Of a stretch of 46,068 bases of DNA, positions 24,209-32,491 are shown piece by piece. The notes beneath the pieces were generated by a model that did no database searches, had not been told where the DNA came from, and worked only from the letters and a program-made list of their open reading frames with translations. Within the stretch, counting starts at the first letter, position 1. Each line of letters opens with the position of its first letter. The DNA is from an uncultured Christensenellaceae bacterium (GTDB lineage Bacteria; Bacillota; Clostridia; Christensenellales; Aristaeellaceae), in assembly GCA_905234985.1 (NCBI GenBank), contig CAJOJQ010000042.1:1-46068 (forward strand), given 5' to 3'. The translations under genes were made by a program, and so were the position numbers.

Positions 24209-24958
24209 ATGGCTGACAATATGATTGATTTGCAGGGCGTTACAAAGACTTACGCCAAGAACGGCTTCAAAGCCGTGGACGGCCTGACGCTGCAGGTAAA
24301 GGGCGGGGAGCTGTTCGGTTTCATCGGCCCCAACGGCGCGGGCAAAACCACCACCATCAAGCTGATGACCGGCATCCTGCGGCCCGACGAGGGCGCCATC
24401 ACCATGGCGGGCCACCGCCTGGACGAAAACCGGCTGGAGGCCCAGCGGCTGATCGGCTTCGTGCCGGACGGCAACGACCTGTACGACCGGCTGAGCGGCA
24501 TGGAATACCTGAACTTCATGGCGGACGTGTACCAGGTGAGCGCGGCGCAGCGCAAAGCGCACATTGAAAAATACCTGGATATTTTCTCCCTGGAGGACGC
24601 CATCAACAACCAGGTGCGCTCCTATTCCAAGGGCATGAAGCAGAAGTTAGTGGTCATCGGTGCGCTGATCCACAATCCCCCGGTGTGGATTTTGGACGAA
24701 CCCTTAGGCGGCCTGGACCCCCGGGCGGCGCACCTGCTGAAGGAAGAAATGCAGCGCCACTGCGCGGCGGGCAACACGGTGTTCTTCTCCACCCACGTGC
24801 TGGAGGTGGCCGAAAAGCTGTGTACCCGCATCGGTCTCATCAACCACGGCAAGCTGATCGAGCAGGGCACCCTGGAAGAGCTGCGCTCCGGCGAGGTGGG
24901 CGCGTCCCTGGAAGAGCTGTTCCTTGAGCTGACCGACGATGGAGGCGAAACGGCATGA
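24209..24958 (+). CDS. ABC transporter ATP-binding protein (exporter type)
   Basis: 249-aa ATPase starting MADNMIDLQGVTKTYAKNGF, with AAGGAGGG 8 bases upstream of the ATG; a longer frame upstream lacks any signal. Walker A is FIGPNGAGKTTTIKLMTG, the signature is VRSYSKGMKQKLVVIGAL (YSKGM variant), Walker B is VWILDEPLGGLDP, and the H-loop is FSTHVLEVAEKL. This is the CcmA/drug-export type. It overlaps the permease ATG by four bases; together they form one exporter, substrate unknown. Confidence 0.93.
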   Translation: MADNMIDLQGVTKTYAKNGFKAVDGLTLQVKGGELFGFIGPNGAGKTTTIKLMTGILRPDEGAITMAGHRLDENRLEAQRLIGFVPDGNDLYDRLSGMEYLNFMADVYQVSAAQRKAHIEKYLDIFSLEDAINNQVRSYSKGMKQKLVVIGALIHNPPVWILDEPLGGLDPRAAHLLKEEMQRHCAAGNTVFFSTHVLEVAEKLCTRIGLINHGKLIEQGTLEELRSGEVGASLEELFLELTDDGGETA

Positions 24959-26622
24959 CAGGCTTTTTCCCGCTGCTGCGGCTGCAATTGCTGTCCCGGT
25001 ACGCTGATTTCAAGCCCCGGAACCTGAAAACCCAGTTTCGGGAAAATAAAGGCCGCACCATCGGCAAGTTCATCGGCCTGCTGGTGGCCTTCGGTTATTT
25101 AGGCAGCTTCCTGATCTTCCTGGAAAACGGTATCCTGAGCTACCTGATGAAAATGGGCATGCCGGACCTGCTGCTGAGCATGGTCATCTCCATGTCCATG
25201 TTAGGCACGCTGATCATTTCCTTCTTCTTTATTATGAGTTCCCTGTACTTTGGCCGGGACGCGTCCTATATCGCTTCCCTGCCGGTGGATTCCCGCACCG
25301 TGCTTGCCGCAAAGCTGACCCAGGTGTGGATCAGCGAGGTGGGCTACAGCATCGTATTCATCCTGCCCGCCGCCATCCTGTACGGCATCCGGGTGGGTGC
25401 GGACGCGCTGTTTTACCTGCGGGCGCTGCTGGCCGCCATGGGCGCGCCCATCCTGCCCATCGTGCTGGTTTCCTTCGTGTCCACCCTGCTGATCCGCCTG
25501 TCCGGCCTGTGGAAGCACCGGGATATGATCGCCACCGTCAGCGGCATTATCTTCATTGGCGCTTACATGTTCCTGGCCTTCAACATGGGCAGCGTCTCCG
25601 GCGGCAGCGGCGGCGATTTGGAGGATTTCGCGGCCGCGTTCATGGGCAGCAACATGGCCCGTGTGGACGCCCTGACCCGCGCCTTCCCTCCCGCCGCCTG
25701 GGCGGCGAAAGGGGCGCTGGGCGACTGGGGCCAGCTGTTCCTGTTCTTAGCGGTCAACGCCATCGCGGCGGCCATCGCCATCTGGGCCATCGGCTTCTGG
25801 TATCGGAATCTGAGCCTGCTCCAGGGCGAAACTCCCGCCACCGCCCGCAAAAAGGGCGGCGTCCGGCGCGGCTCCTTCAACGGCGGCAGCGCCTTCAAGG
25901 CCCTGTGCGTGCGGGAAGCGCGGCAGATCCTGCGGGTGCCCGCCTACGCCACCAACAGCCTGCCCACGGCCCTGATGCCCGCGTTCATGGTGGGCATGAT
26001 GTATTTCGCCTTCAGCCGTTCCGCCGGAGCGGGCGAATCCCTGGACATGATGCTGGGCCAGATCAACGCCGATCTGCTTCTGCCCATCCTCACCGCCGTG
26101 ATGGCCTACATGTCCGGCCTGAATCCCGCGCTCTCGACCTCCGTTTCCCGGGAAGGCAAGGGCCACGATTTCCTCACCGCCCTGCCCGTCAGCTCCCGCA
26201 CCATGGTGCTGTCCAAGTTAGCGGTGGGCTACGTCATGTCCCTGGCGGGCGTGGTGCTGGCCACTGCCGCCCTGTCCATCCTGCTGCCTAAGTTCGCCCT
26301 GCACGCCGTCCTGGCCTTCGTCCTCTGCGCCCTGTATACCTACATGACCTCCTGCCTGTGCCTCGCACGGGACGTGAAGCACCCCAAGCTGGACTGGGTC
26401 ACCGAACAGGAAGCCATGAAGCAGAACTTCGGCGCGGCCATCGGCATGTTTATGGGCTGGGGCATCCTCATTGCCTTGGGCGGCCTCACTTACCTGCTGT
26501 TCATGTGGGAAGTGGGCATGATTCCCTACTTCGCCATCATGGCCGCCCTGCTCACGGTTGGCTGCGTCCTCACCCATTGGCTGCTGATGCGCGCGGCGGA
26601 TAAGCACTACTGCAAGGGGTGA
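24955..26622 (+). CDS. ABC exporter membrane protein
   Basis: 555-aa multi-pass membrane protein coupled (ATGA overlap) to the ATPase gene. It has about 12 hydrophobic segments in two sets, separated by a basic cytoplasmic stretch (ATARKKGGVRRGSFNGG) near residues 298-315. This layout resembles the large ABC-2-like permeases of Clostridia whose substrates are mostly unknown. Motifs such as YIASLPVDSRTVLAAKL and FLTALPVSSRTMVLSKL recur in each half, suggesting internal duplication. Confidence 0.85.
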   Translation: MTGFFPLLRLQLLSRYADFKPRNLKTQFRENKGRTIGKFIGLLVAFGYLGSFLIFLENGILSYLMKMGMPDLLLSMVISMSMLGTLIISFFFIMSSLYFGRDASYIASLPVDSRTVLAAKLTQVWISEVGYSIVFILPAAILYGIRVGADALFYLRALLAAMGAPILPIVLVSFVSTLLIRLSGLWKHRDMIATVSGIIFIGAYMFLAFNMGSVSGGSGGDLEDFAAAFMGSNMARVDALTRAFPPAAWAAKGALGDWGQLFLFLAVNAIAAAIAIWAIGFWYRNLSLLQGETPATARKKGGVRRGSFNGGSAFKALCVREARQILRVPAYATNSLPTALMPAFMVGMMYFAFSRSAGAGESLDMMLGQINADLLLPILTAVMAYMSGLNPALSTSVSREGKGHDFLTALPVSSRTMVLSKLAVGYVMSLAGVVLATAALSILLPKFALHAVLAFVLCALYTYMTSCLCLARDVKHPKLDWVTEQEAMKQNFGAAIGMFMGWGILIALGGLTYLLFMWEVGMIPYFAIMAALLTVGCVLTHWLLMRAADKHYCKG

Positions 26623-26633
26623 GAAGGGGAACG

Positions 26634-26688
26634 CTGGGGCCTCCGCGGCCCCAGACCCCGCGCCAGGGGCATGATGCCCCTGGACCCT
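26634..26688 (-). repeat. Hairpin repeat module, copy B3 (reverse orientation)
   Basis: CTGGGGCC (26634-26641) pairs with GGCCCCAG (26647-26654), then CCAGGGGCAT (26663-26672) pairs with ATGCCCCTGG (26674-26683). Read on the minus strand it matches B1 at 2343-2397 through GCGCGGGGTCTGGGGCCGCG, but the first stem has a different, still fully paired sequence. It begins 12 bases after the exporter stop. Confidence 0.8.
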
Positions 26689-26770
26689 CAAACGCGGATA
26701 TTGCTTAACGTGACAAACTAACCATTTTCCGCTGTTGCTTCGTGAGAACGGCCACGCCGGATGCTGTTGT

Positions 26771-26897
26771 GCTTCTGGCCCGGCGGCTGAAAGCCGCCAA
26801 CCCGGATGCAAAGCATCCGGGGAAAGCCGAAAAATCCCCGGAAGGAAAGCTCGCTTTCCCTCCGGGTGATTTTTTTCGGCTTTCTTGGGCCAGAAGC
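26771..26897 (+). repeat. Hairpin repeat element, copy A2
   Basis: The same terminal inverted repeat as A1 (GCTTCTGGCCC at 26771, GGGCCAGAAGC ending 26897), the same CCGGATGC/GCATCCGG hairpin (26802-26820), and the same GAAAGCC...GGCTTTC outer stem. The inner stem is unrelated to A1: AAAATC/GATTTT, CCGG/CCGG and GGAAAGC/GCTTTCC. Together with B2 it makes up most of the 493-base gap before ychF. Confidence 0.85.
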
Positions 26898-26968
26898 CCT
26901 CTATCTTTCGTACCTCCCAGCGACAGGCGGAAGTTGTCCGTTTTTTCCAATCAAGTCTTTTCGCCTAT

Positions 26969-27024
26969 TGGTGTCCAGAGGCCGACGGCCTTTGGTCGGG
27001 GGTTTGGGGGCGGAGAGTCCCCAA
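26969..27024 (+). repeat. Hairpin repeat module, copy B2
   Basis: TTGGTGTCCAGAGG as in B1. First stem CCAGAGGCCG (26975-26984) with CGGCCTTTGG (26986-26995). Second stem TTGGGG with CCCCAA (27019-27024), where B1 and B3 have CTGGGG with CCCCAG: a paired C-G to T-A change. It ends 11 bases before the ychF promoter. Confidence 0.75.
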
Positions 27025-27035
27025 CGTTCCCCCCC

Positions 27036-27064
27036 TTGCAATGCCCGGCACTTTGGGATATAAT
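27036..27064 (+). promoter_or_regulatory. Promoter of ychF
   Basis: TTGCAA (27036-27041), 17-base spacer, TATAAT (27059-27064), 51 bases before the ATG, directly after repeat module B2. Confidence 0.65.
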
Positions 27065-27115
27065 AAACCCGCTGTAATGCTACAGACAGAACAAAGCAAA
27101 GGGGACAAAATCACC

Positions 27116-28213
27116 ATGAAATTAGGCGTGGTCGGACTGCCGAACGTGGGAAAAAGCACTTTATTCAACGCCATTACGGGGGCGGGGGCCCAGGCGGCCA
27201 ATTATCCTTTCTGCACCATCGAGCCAAACGCGGGCATCGTGGCGGTGCCGGACAATCGCCTCACTGTGCTGGCGGACATGTATCATCCCAAAAAAGTGAC
27301 CCCAGCCACGGTGGAATTTGTGGACATCGCCGGTCTGGTGAAGGGCGCCAGCAAGGGCGAGGGCTTAGGCAACAAGTTTTTGAGCCATATCCGGGAATGT
27401 GAGGCCATCGTGCATGTGGTGCGCTGCTTCGAGGATGAAAACATCATCCACGTGGACGGCAGCGTGGACCCCGCCCGGGACATCGAAACCATCAACCTGG
27501 AACTGATCTTCGCCGATATGGAAACGGTAGCCCGGCGGGAGGACAAGGCCCGCAAGCTCATCAAAACCGGCGAAAAGAAGTACGGCGAGGAAGCCGATCT
27601 GGCCGCCCGGGTATTAAAGCACCTGGAAAGCGGCAAGCCCGCCCGCACCTGCCCCCTGAACGACGAGGAAAAGGAAACGGTGAAGGGCTGGTTCCTGCTC
27701 ACCACCAAGCCGGTGATCTACGCCGCCAACATCGCTGAGGACCTGGTGGCCGAGGATGAGGACAGCATTGATTTCGTGAAGCAGGTGAAGGCCATCGCCA
27801 AGGAAGAACAGGCCGAGGTGCTGGTGATCTCCGCCCGCATCGAGGAAGAAATCGCCCAGATGGATCCGGAGGAAAAGGAAGATTTTTTGCAGGAGCTGGG
27901 CATCGGTCAAAGCGGCCTGGATCGGCTGATCCAGAAGTGCTATCACCTGCTGGGCCTGATCTCCTTCCTGACGGCGGGCGAGGACGAGTGCCGCGCCTGG
28001 ACGATCACCAAGGGCACCAAAGCGCCCCAGGCGGCGGGCAAAATCCACACTGACTTTGAGCGCGGCTTCATCCGCGCCGAGATCGTGCCCTTTGAGACCC
28101 TCCGCGATCTGGGCAGCATGAACGCCTGCAAGGAAAAGGGCCTGGTGCGCTCCGAGGGCAAGGATTACGTGATGCAGGACGGGGACGTGACGCTGTTCAA
28201 GTTCAATGTATAA
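27116..28213 (+). CDS. ychF: Redox-regulated ATPase YchF
   Basis: Obg-family P-loop protein that hydrolyses ATP and binds ribosomes. At 365 aa, starting MKLGVVGLPNVGKSTLFNAI (P-loop), with switch-region motif VEFVDIAGLVKGASKGEGLG, the non-canonical nucleotide motif YAANIAEDLV in place of NKxD, and a C-terminal TGS domain (from about residue 285, RAWTITKGTKAPQAAGKIHT). The start at 27116 follows GGGGAC; the frame is open further upstream but runs into the repeat and promoter. Confidence 0.97.
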   Translation: MKLGVVGLPNVGKSTLFNAITGAGAQAANYPFCTIEPNAGIVAVPDNRLTVLADMYHPKKVTPATVEFVDIAGLVKGASKGEGLGNKFLSHIRECEAIVHVVRCFEDENIIHVDGSVDPARDIETINLELIFADMETVARREDKARKLIKTGEKKYGEEADLAARVLKHLESGKPARTCPLNDEEKETVKGWFLLTTKPVIYAANIAEDLVAEDEDSIDFVKQVKAIAKEEQAEVLVISARIEEEIAQMDPEEKEDFLQELGIGQSGLDRLIQKCYHLLGLISFLTAGEDECRAWTITKGTKAPQAAGKIHTDFERGFIRAEIVPFETLRDLGSMNACKEKGLVRSEGKDYVMQDGDVTLFKFNV

Positions 28214-28232
28214 AACTTATAAAATGATGAAA

Positions 28233-28260
28233 GGGAGCGCAGCGCGGCGCTCCCCTTTTT
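28233..28260 (+). terminator. Terminator of ychF
   Basis: GGGAGCGC pairs with GCGCTCCC, followed by CTTTTT. It lies 20 bases after the ychF stop. Confidence 0.8.
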
Positions 28261-28275
28261 CTATGAATCAGCACA

Positions 28276-29409
28276 TTACCGCAGTTGAATGCCCGGATTG
28301 TCCGCCTTGGGCAGCGCGTCGAAGGGCACAAAAGCCTCGGGATAATCATAAACATCAGGGAACATCAAGGCTCCATCGAACAGCACCCATGTGTTTCCCG
28401 TGTCCGGAAATACAGAAACGTAATAATAGATGCTGTTGTGATAATTGCTTTCCCGCACGTCCATGCTCACGGTTCTGCCCTGATCGTCCACCTCCATGCG
28501 GAATACCCGGTAAACCTTCCGGGAATTGGCCATGGCCGTGCCGGTCAGGACGGTATGCCCGGTTTCCGGGGCGATATGGGCGTGAACACTCAGGACTACC
28601 TTGTTCCCGCTCAGGGTCTTTTTCCACAGCAGATTTCCGTTTTCGTCATAATGGGCGATTTCCACCGGCTTATAAGTGCTTTCCCCCTTCTGCGTGCATA
28701 GGAAAAAGCCGCCCTGCCCGTCCAAAGACCCTGAAAAAGTCCGCGTGATGGGTTCGATTTTCCCAACGACGTTTCCATCCCGGATGATGAGCAAATATTG
28801 ATTCTGGTTCCCGTATTGGTGCCGTTGGTATACCATTGCGATCCACCGGCCCGGCCCGCTCCGGGCGATACGGCTTACGGCGTCGATAGCCCTGTCCACT
28901 TCGATCCGCGCTTCCTGATTTCCGTAACCGTCGAAGATCTTCAGGAAGGTCTGGCTCCCGTCGTCGTCCAGCAGCGCAAAGCCATCCTTCACCACCGCGT
29001 AACTGATCAGGCCGGTGATCGGAATCTCCTGGCCGTTCACAAAGCCCTCTTCCTCCCAATCGTAGAGCGTCACTTTTTGCTGGGAAGCCTCTCCCGCTTT
29101 GCTGATATGCACCACCCCGCAGGATCCGTCCGATCGGGGCAGAAACTCATAGTCGCCGTTCCACTTTTCAATGCTCACTACCCGATCAATCGCCCGATCC
29201 CGCCACCAGACCAGTGCCTGTTCTTTCGTGTCTTGATCTCTGCATAACGCAAGGAAATTGTGTTCGTCCGGTATCCTGGGGTATACGGAAAAAATGTAGT
29301 AGTTTCTCTGTTCCAGCGCGTAAGGCGCAAAGTCCATGGAATCCGCCCGGGCTATTGTCATGCCCGCCAGCAAAACCAACACCAGCAACAACATTCCCCA
29401 TTTTTTCAT
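28276..29409 (-). CDS. Secreted protein of unknown function, 377 aa
   Basis: Starts MKKWGMLLLVLVLLAGMTIA with GGAGG upstream; a further in-frame ATG at 29487 overlaps the promoter and is rejected. The signal peptide is probably cut after IARA. The rest is beta-rich with repeated WxxxL and DxxGxx patterns (LYDWEEEGFVNGQEI, FDGYGNQEARIEVDRA, HYDENGNLLWKKTLSG), consistent with a propeller-like or WD-type fold, but no named family is recognised. It stands alone with its own promoter. Confidence 0.72.
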   Translation of the reverse strand: MKKWGMLLLVLVLLAGMTIARADSMDFAPYALEQRNYYIFSVYPRIPDEHNFLALCRDQDTKEQALVWWRDRAIDRVVSIEKWNGDYEFLPRSDGSCGVVHISKAGEASQQKVTLYDWEEEGFVNGQEIPITGLISYAVVKDGFALLDDDGSQTFLKIFDGYGNQEARIEVDRAIDAVSRIARSGPGRWIAMVYQRHQYGNQNQYLLIIRDGNVVGKIEPITRTFSGSLDGQGGFFLCTQKGESTYKPVEIAHYDENGNLLWKKTLSGNKVVLSVHAHIAPETGHTVLTGTAMANSRKVYRVFRMEVDDQGRTVSMDVRESNYHNSIYYYVSVFPDTGNTWVLFDGALMFPDVYDYPEAFVPFDALPKADNPGIQLR

Positions 29410-29457
29410 CGGCTGATCCTCCGTTTCGGTTTTGTCAGTTCTTTGCTTCCGTCCCTT

Positions 29458-29487
29458 AGTGTATCTTTGTCCGTCCTTTTCCGTCAA
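29458..29487 (-). promoter_or_regulatory. Promoter of the secreted 377-aa protein
   Basis: On the minus strand, TTGACG (29482-29487), 18-base spacer, TACACT (29458-29463), about 49 bases before the ATG. Confidence 0.5.
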
Positions 29488-29596
29488 GATGGGAATTGTA
29501 ACAATTTCTGCAACGGGATAATAAACGCTTGTAAATTTGATTCATATGCGCAAGCTGCTTCTTGCTTATCCAAAACGTGGAACGATGTCCCACAAA

Positions 29597-29625
29597 TTGA
29601 CATAGAACTACTAATATGCTATTCT
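29597..29625 (+). promoter_or_regulatory. Promoter of the relE-relB pair
   Basis: TTGACA (29597-29602), 17-base spacer, TATTCT (29620-29625). It lies 64 bases before the toxin ATG. Confidence 0.6.
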
Positions 29626-29688
29626 GATATTGGACGATCCATTGGAAATCAGCTTCTATGCGAAGCCTATGGAAGGGCGGAAAAAATT

Positions 29689-29939
29689 ATGAATGTCGTC
29701 GTTTCTCCAAAAGCGGCAAAATATTTGAAACGATTGAATGAACCGAAAAAGGGCGTATAATAAAAGCGCTGAATCAGTTGGCGAAAGAACCGCCGGAAGG
29801 GGATATAAAATCCCTGACGGGGCGGGACGGCTACCGGCTGCGCGTGGGAGATTATCGCGTTCTTTTTGATGTCATTGACAAAGATATTGTCGTTCACGAA
29901 ATCGGATTGCGCGGCCAGATTTATAAGGGGAGGCGTTGA
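29689..29939 (+). pseudogene. RelE-family toxin, frameshifted
   Basis: The frame from ATG 29689 reads MNVVVSPKAAKYLKRLNEPK, KGV, then stops at 29760. The following frame continues with RIIKALNQLAKEPPEGDIKS and GRDGYRLRVGDYRVLFDVID, then GLRGQIYKGRR to a stop at 29937-29939. Joined, this is a normal RelE/ParE-fold mRNA interferase (about 83 aa). The break lies in the AAAAAGGG run near 29745-29755 and is explained by loss of one base. It may be a decayed toxin or a sequencing indel; a slippage-controlled toxin is possible but unproven. The RelB-like antitoxin follows immediately. Confidence 0.8.
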
Positions 29940-29940
29940 A

Positions 29941-30144
29941 ATGTCTGAATTGAGAGCGGAAGTGCTGGAATATATTGATCTTTTGCCGGATTCCAAGCTG
30001 GAGGCGCTGCGGCCTATCCTGCGGCTGCTGACCAATGACACGCCGATTGTGGAAACCAACCTGACCGATGAAGAAAAAGAAATCATTCGCGCGGGGCGGA
30101 TAGAATACAAGGCAGGCGGGTACATCCCCCTTGATGAACTGTAA
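29941..30144 (+). CDS. RelB-like antitoxin
   Basis: A 67-aa protein starting MSELRAEVLEYIDLLPDSKL with the tail ETNLTDEEKEIIRAGRIEY and YIPLDEL, a pattern found in antitoxins paired with RelE toxins in Clostridia. The ATG lies one base past the toxin stop, with GGGGAGG just upstream, so the order is toxin then antitoxin. It appears intact even though the toxin is frameshifted. It would neutralise the toxin and probably repress the pair. Confidence 0.8.
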   Translation: MSELRAEVLEYIDLLPDSKLEALRPILRLLTNDTPIVETNLTDEEKEIIRAGRIEYKAGGYIPLDEL

Positions 30145-30173
30145 GCAGCATTGACAGCGTATTCTCCAAGCCC

Positions 30174-30202
30174 TTGACATCTCCCCCGTTTCGCGGTATA
30201 CT
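30174..30202 (+). promoter_or_regulatory. Promoter of the alaS T-box transcript
   Basis: Consensus TTGACA (30174-30179), 17-base spacer, TATACT (30197-30202). The transcript would start near 30209, giving a leader of about 290 bases. Confidence 0.8.
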
Positions 30203-30208
30203 ATGCGC

Positions 30209-30480
30209 AATTTCATAGAAAGCCTTGACGCAGAAAAGGTTTTCCGGGATTGCCGCCAAGCGAGCCGGGGAGGGTGTAAGCCCGGCGCGGGAAGGGAAAA
30301 CCGGCCGCTGCCGAGCTGCCCGCCGGAACGTGCTTTGCACCAGTAAGGCGGATCGGGTTCCTCCCGTTATCAGGATCGAGGCGGGCGCGTCTCTCCCATG
30401 ATGCGCCAATTGAAGTGGTACCGCGAATTCAGTGTGTCTGTTCGTCTTCAAAACGAAAACAGGCACACTTCATTTTTTTG
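30209..30480 (+). ncRNA. T-box riboswitch, alanine specific
   Basis: The T-box sequence is AAGTGGTACCGCGAA (30413-30427); the TGGT would pair with tRNA 3' end ACCA, matching the A73 of tRNA-Ala. The terminator is AGTGTGTCTGTT...AACAGGCACACT followed by a T-run (30430-30480). In stem I, GCAG (30230-30233) pairs with CTGC (30308-30311) and GGTTTTCC (30238-30245) with GGAAAACC (30295-30302). The internal loop between them is AAAA on one side and GGCCG on the other, so the specifier codon is GCC (30304-30306), an alanine codon. Uncharged tRNA-Ala should turn the gene on. Confidence 0.92.
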
Positions 30481-30499
30481 TAAAGGAGACCTGATTCCC

Positions 30500-32470
30500 A
30501 TGCGATCCCTGAATGCCAACGCCCTGCGTTCCCTGTGGCTGCAATTCTTCCAACAGAAGGGCCACGCCGTGATCCCCTCCGCCTCCGTCATTCCGGAAAA
30601 CGATCCCACCGTGCTGTTCACCACGGCGGGCATGCATCCCCTGGTGCCCTACCTGCTGGGCCAGAAGCACCCGGCGGGCAACCGGCTCACCGACGTGCAG
30701 AAGTGCATCCGCACCGGCGATATCGATGACGTGGGCGATATGAGCCACCTGACCTTCTTTGAAATGTTAGGCAACTGGAGCCTTGGCGACTATTTCAAGA
30801 AGGAAATGATCCCCTGGAGCTGGGAATTTTTGACCAGCGAAGAATGGTTGGGCATCCCCAAGGATTCCCTGGCCTTCACCGTGTTCGAGGGCGATAAGGA
30901 CGCGCCCCGCGACGAGGAAGCCGCCAACCTGTGGCGCTCCTGCGGCGTCAAGGACGATCACCTGTTCTACCTGCCCAAAGAGCACAACTGGTGGGGCCCC
31001 GCCGGCATCACCGGCCCCTGCGGCCCGGACACCGAAATGTTCATGATCGTGAAGAAGCCCTGCGGTCCCAACTGTTCCCCCGCCTGCAAGTGCGGCGCGT
31101 ACCTGGAAATCTGGAACGACGTGTTCATGCAGTACAACAAGCAGGCGGACGGCAGCTTCATCCCCCTGGCCCAGCAGAACGTGGACACCGGCATGGGTTT
31201 GGAGCGCACGGTCTGTGTGCTCACCGGCAAAAAGAGCGTGTACGAAACGGACATTTTTGAAAACATCTTGGCGAAGATCGCCGAGCTGTCCGGCAAATCC
31301 TACGACGCGGACGAAGCCACCACCAAGGCGTTCCGCATCATCGCCGACCATATGCGCACTTCCACCTTCATTTTGGGCGACCCCCGGGGCGTCTCCCCCT
31401 CCAACGTGGACCAGGGCTACATCCTGCGCCGCCTGATCCGCCGCGCCGTGCGCTACGCCATGCAGCTGGGCATGGAAGCGGGCTTCACCTGCGAAATCGC
31501 CCAGGTCATCATCAACCAGTACAGCGAGGTGTACCCCGAGCTCAAGGACAACGCCGCCTTCGTGCTGGAGCAGTTGAAGTTAGAAGAAGACCGTTTTGCC
31601 CGCACCCTGAAGCAGGGCGAAAAGGAATTCGACAAGGTGTACAACAACATCGTGAACACCCGCTCCTTGCTGGAAAGCATCCTTTCCGACGCCGACCCCG
31701 TGGCCTGCGCCCAGAATCACGCCCAGACCAAGAAGCTGCGTCCCTCCCCCGACATGATGCCCATCATCGAAGCGGCCCAGGCGGGCAACCTGGACGGCCT
31801 GAAAGCCGCCATCAGCGCGCGCCTTGCCACCCTGACCACCCTGGACGGCCGCAGCGCCTTCAAGCTCTACGACACCTACGGCTTCCCCATCGAAATGACC
31901 AAGGAGCTGGCCGCCGAAAAGGGCCTGACCGTGGACGAAGCGGACTTCGCCGAGCGCTTCAAGCAGCACCAGGAAACCAGCCACGCGGGCGCGGAACAGC
32001 GCTTCAAGGGCGGCCTGGCCGACGCCAGCGAGCAGACCGCCTGCCTCCACACCGCAACCCATCTGCTGCAAGCCGCCCTGCGGAAAGTCTTAGGCGACGA
32101 AGTGCACCAGAAGGGCAGCAACATCACCGCCGAACGCCTGCGCTTCGACTTCACCTTCGGCCGCAAAATGACCCCCGAAGAGCTGGTGGAAGTGGAACGG
32201 CTGGTGAACGTGGCCATCCAGGCCAAGGCCCCCGTGACCATGGAAGAAATGACCGTGGCCGAAGCCAAAGCCCAGGGCGCCATGGGCCTCTTTGAAAGCA
32301 AGTACGGCGAGCGCGTGAAGGTGTACACCATGGGCCGGTTCTCCAAGGAAATCTGCGGCGGCCCCCACGCCTCCAATACCGGCGACCTGGTTTCCTTCAA
32401 GATTCAGAAGGAAGAATCCTCCTCCGCCGGCGTGCGCCGCATCAAGGCCACCATTGGACGGCAGGCGTAA
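30500..32470 (+). CDS. alaS: Alanine--tRNA ligase, short form without C-Ala domain
   Basis: Starts MRSLNANALRSLWLQFFQQK with AAAGGAG upstream, after the T-box. The catalytic domain (residues 1 to about 250) has motif 2 around DMSHLTFFEMLGNWSLGDYF and motif 3 GMGLERTVCVL; the tRNA-recognition region follows. The editing domain is complete: HTATHLLQAALRKVLG and EICGGPHASNTGD hold its His and Cys zinc ligands. The protein ends right after it at 656 aa, whereas standard AlaRS is about 870-880 aa with a C-terminal C-Ala domain. A possible internal addition lies near residues 415-445. A shortened dimerisation-free enzyme, or a second copy beside a full-length one, are both possible. Confidence 0.94.
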   Translation: MRSLNANALRSLWLQFFQQKGHAVIPSASVIPENDPTVLFTTAGMHPLVPYLLGQKHPAGNRLTDVQKCIRTGDIDDVGDMSHLTFFEMLGNWSLGDYFKKEMIPWSWEFLTSEEWLGIPKDSLAFTVFEGDKDAPRDEEAANLWRSCGVKDDHLFYLPKEHNWWGPAGITGPCGPDTEMFMIVKKPCGPNCSPACKCGAYLEIWNDVFMQYNKQADGSFIPLAQQNVDTGMGLERTVCVLTGKKSVYETDIFENILAKIAELSGKSYDADEATTKAFRIIADHMRTSTFILGDPRGVSPSNVDQGYILRRLIRRAVRYAMQLGMEAGFTCEIAQVIINQYSEVYPELKDNAAFVLEQLKLEEDRFARTLKQGEKEFDKVYNNIVNTRSLLESILSDADPVACAQNHAQTKKLRPSPDMMPIIEAAQAGNLDGLKAAISARLATLTTLDGRSAFKLYDTYGFPIEMTKELAAEKGLTVDEADFAERFKQHQETSHAGAEQRFKGGLADASEQTACLHTATHLLQAALRKVLGDEVHQKGSNITAERLRFDFTFGRKMTPEELVEVERLVNVAIQAKAPVTMEEMTVAEAKAQGAMGLFESKYGERVKVYTMGRFSKEICGGPHASNTGDLVSFKIQKEESSSAGVRRIKATIGRQA

Positions 32471-32491
32471 AACCGAACATACAATATTCTG

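Noticed and set aside
29260..29760. Longer upstream extension of the RelE-like frame
   Set aside because: It runs through the promoter of the pair and has no start signal; the toxin ATG at 29689 fits the family start.
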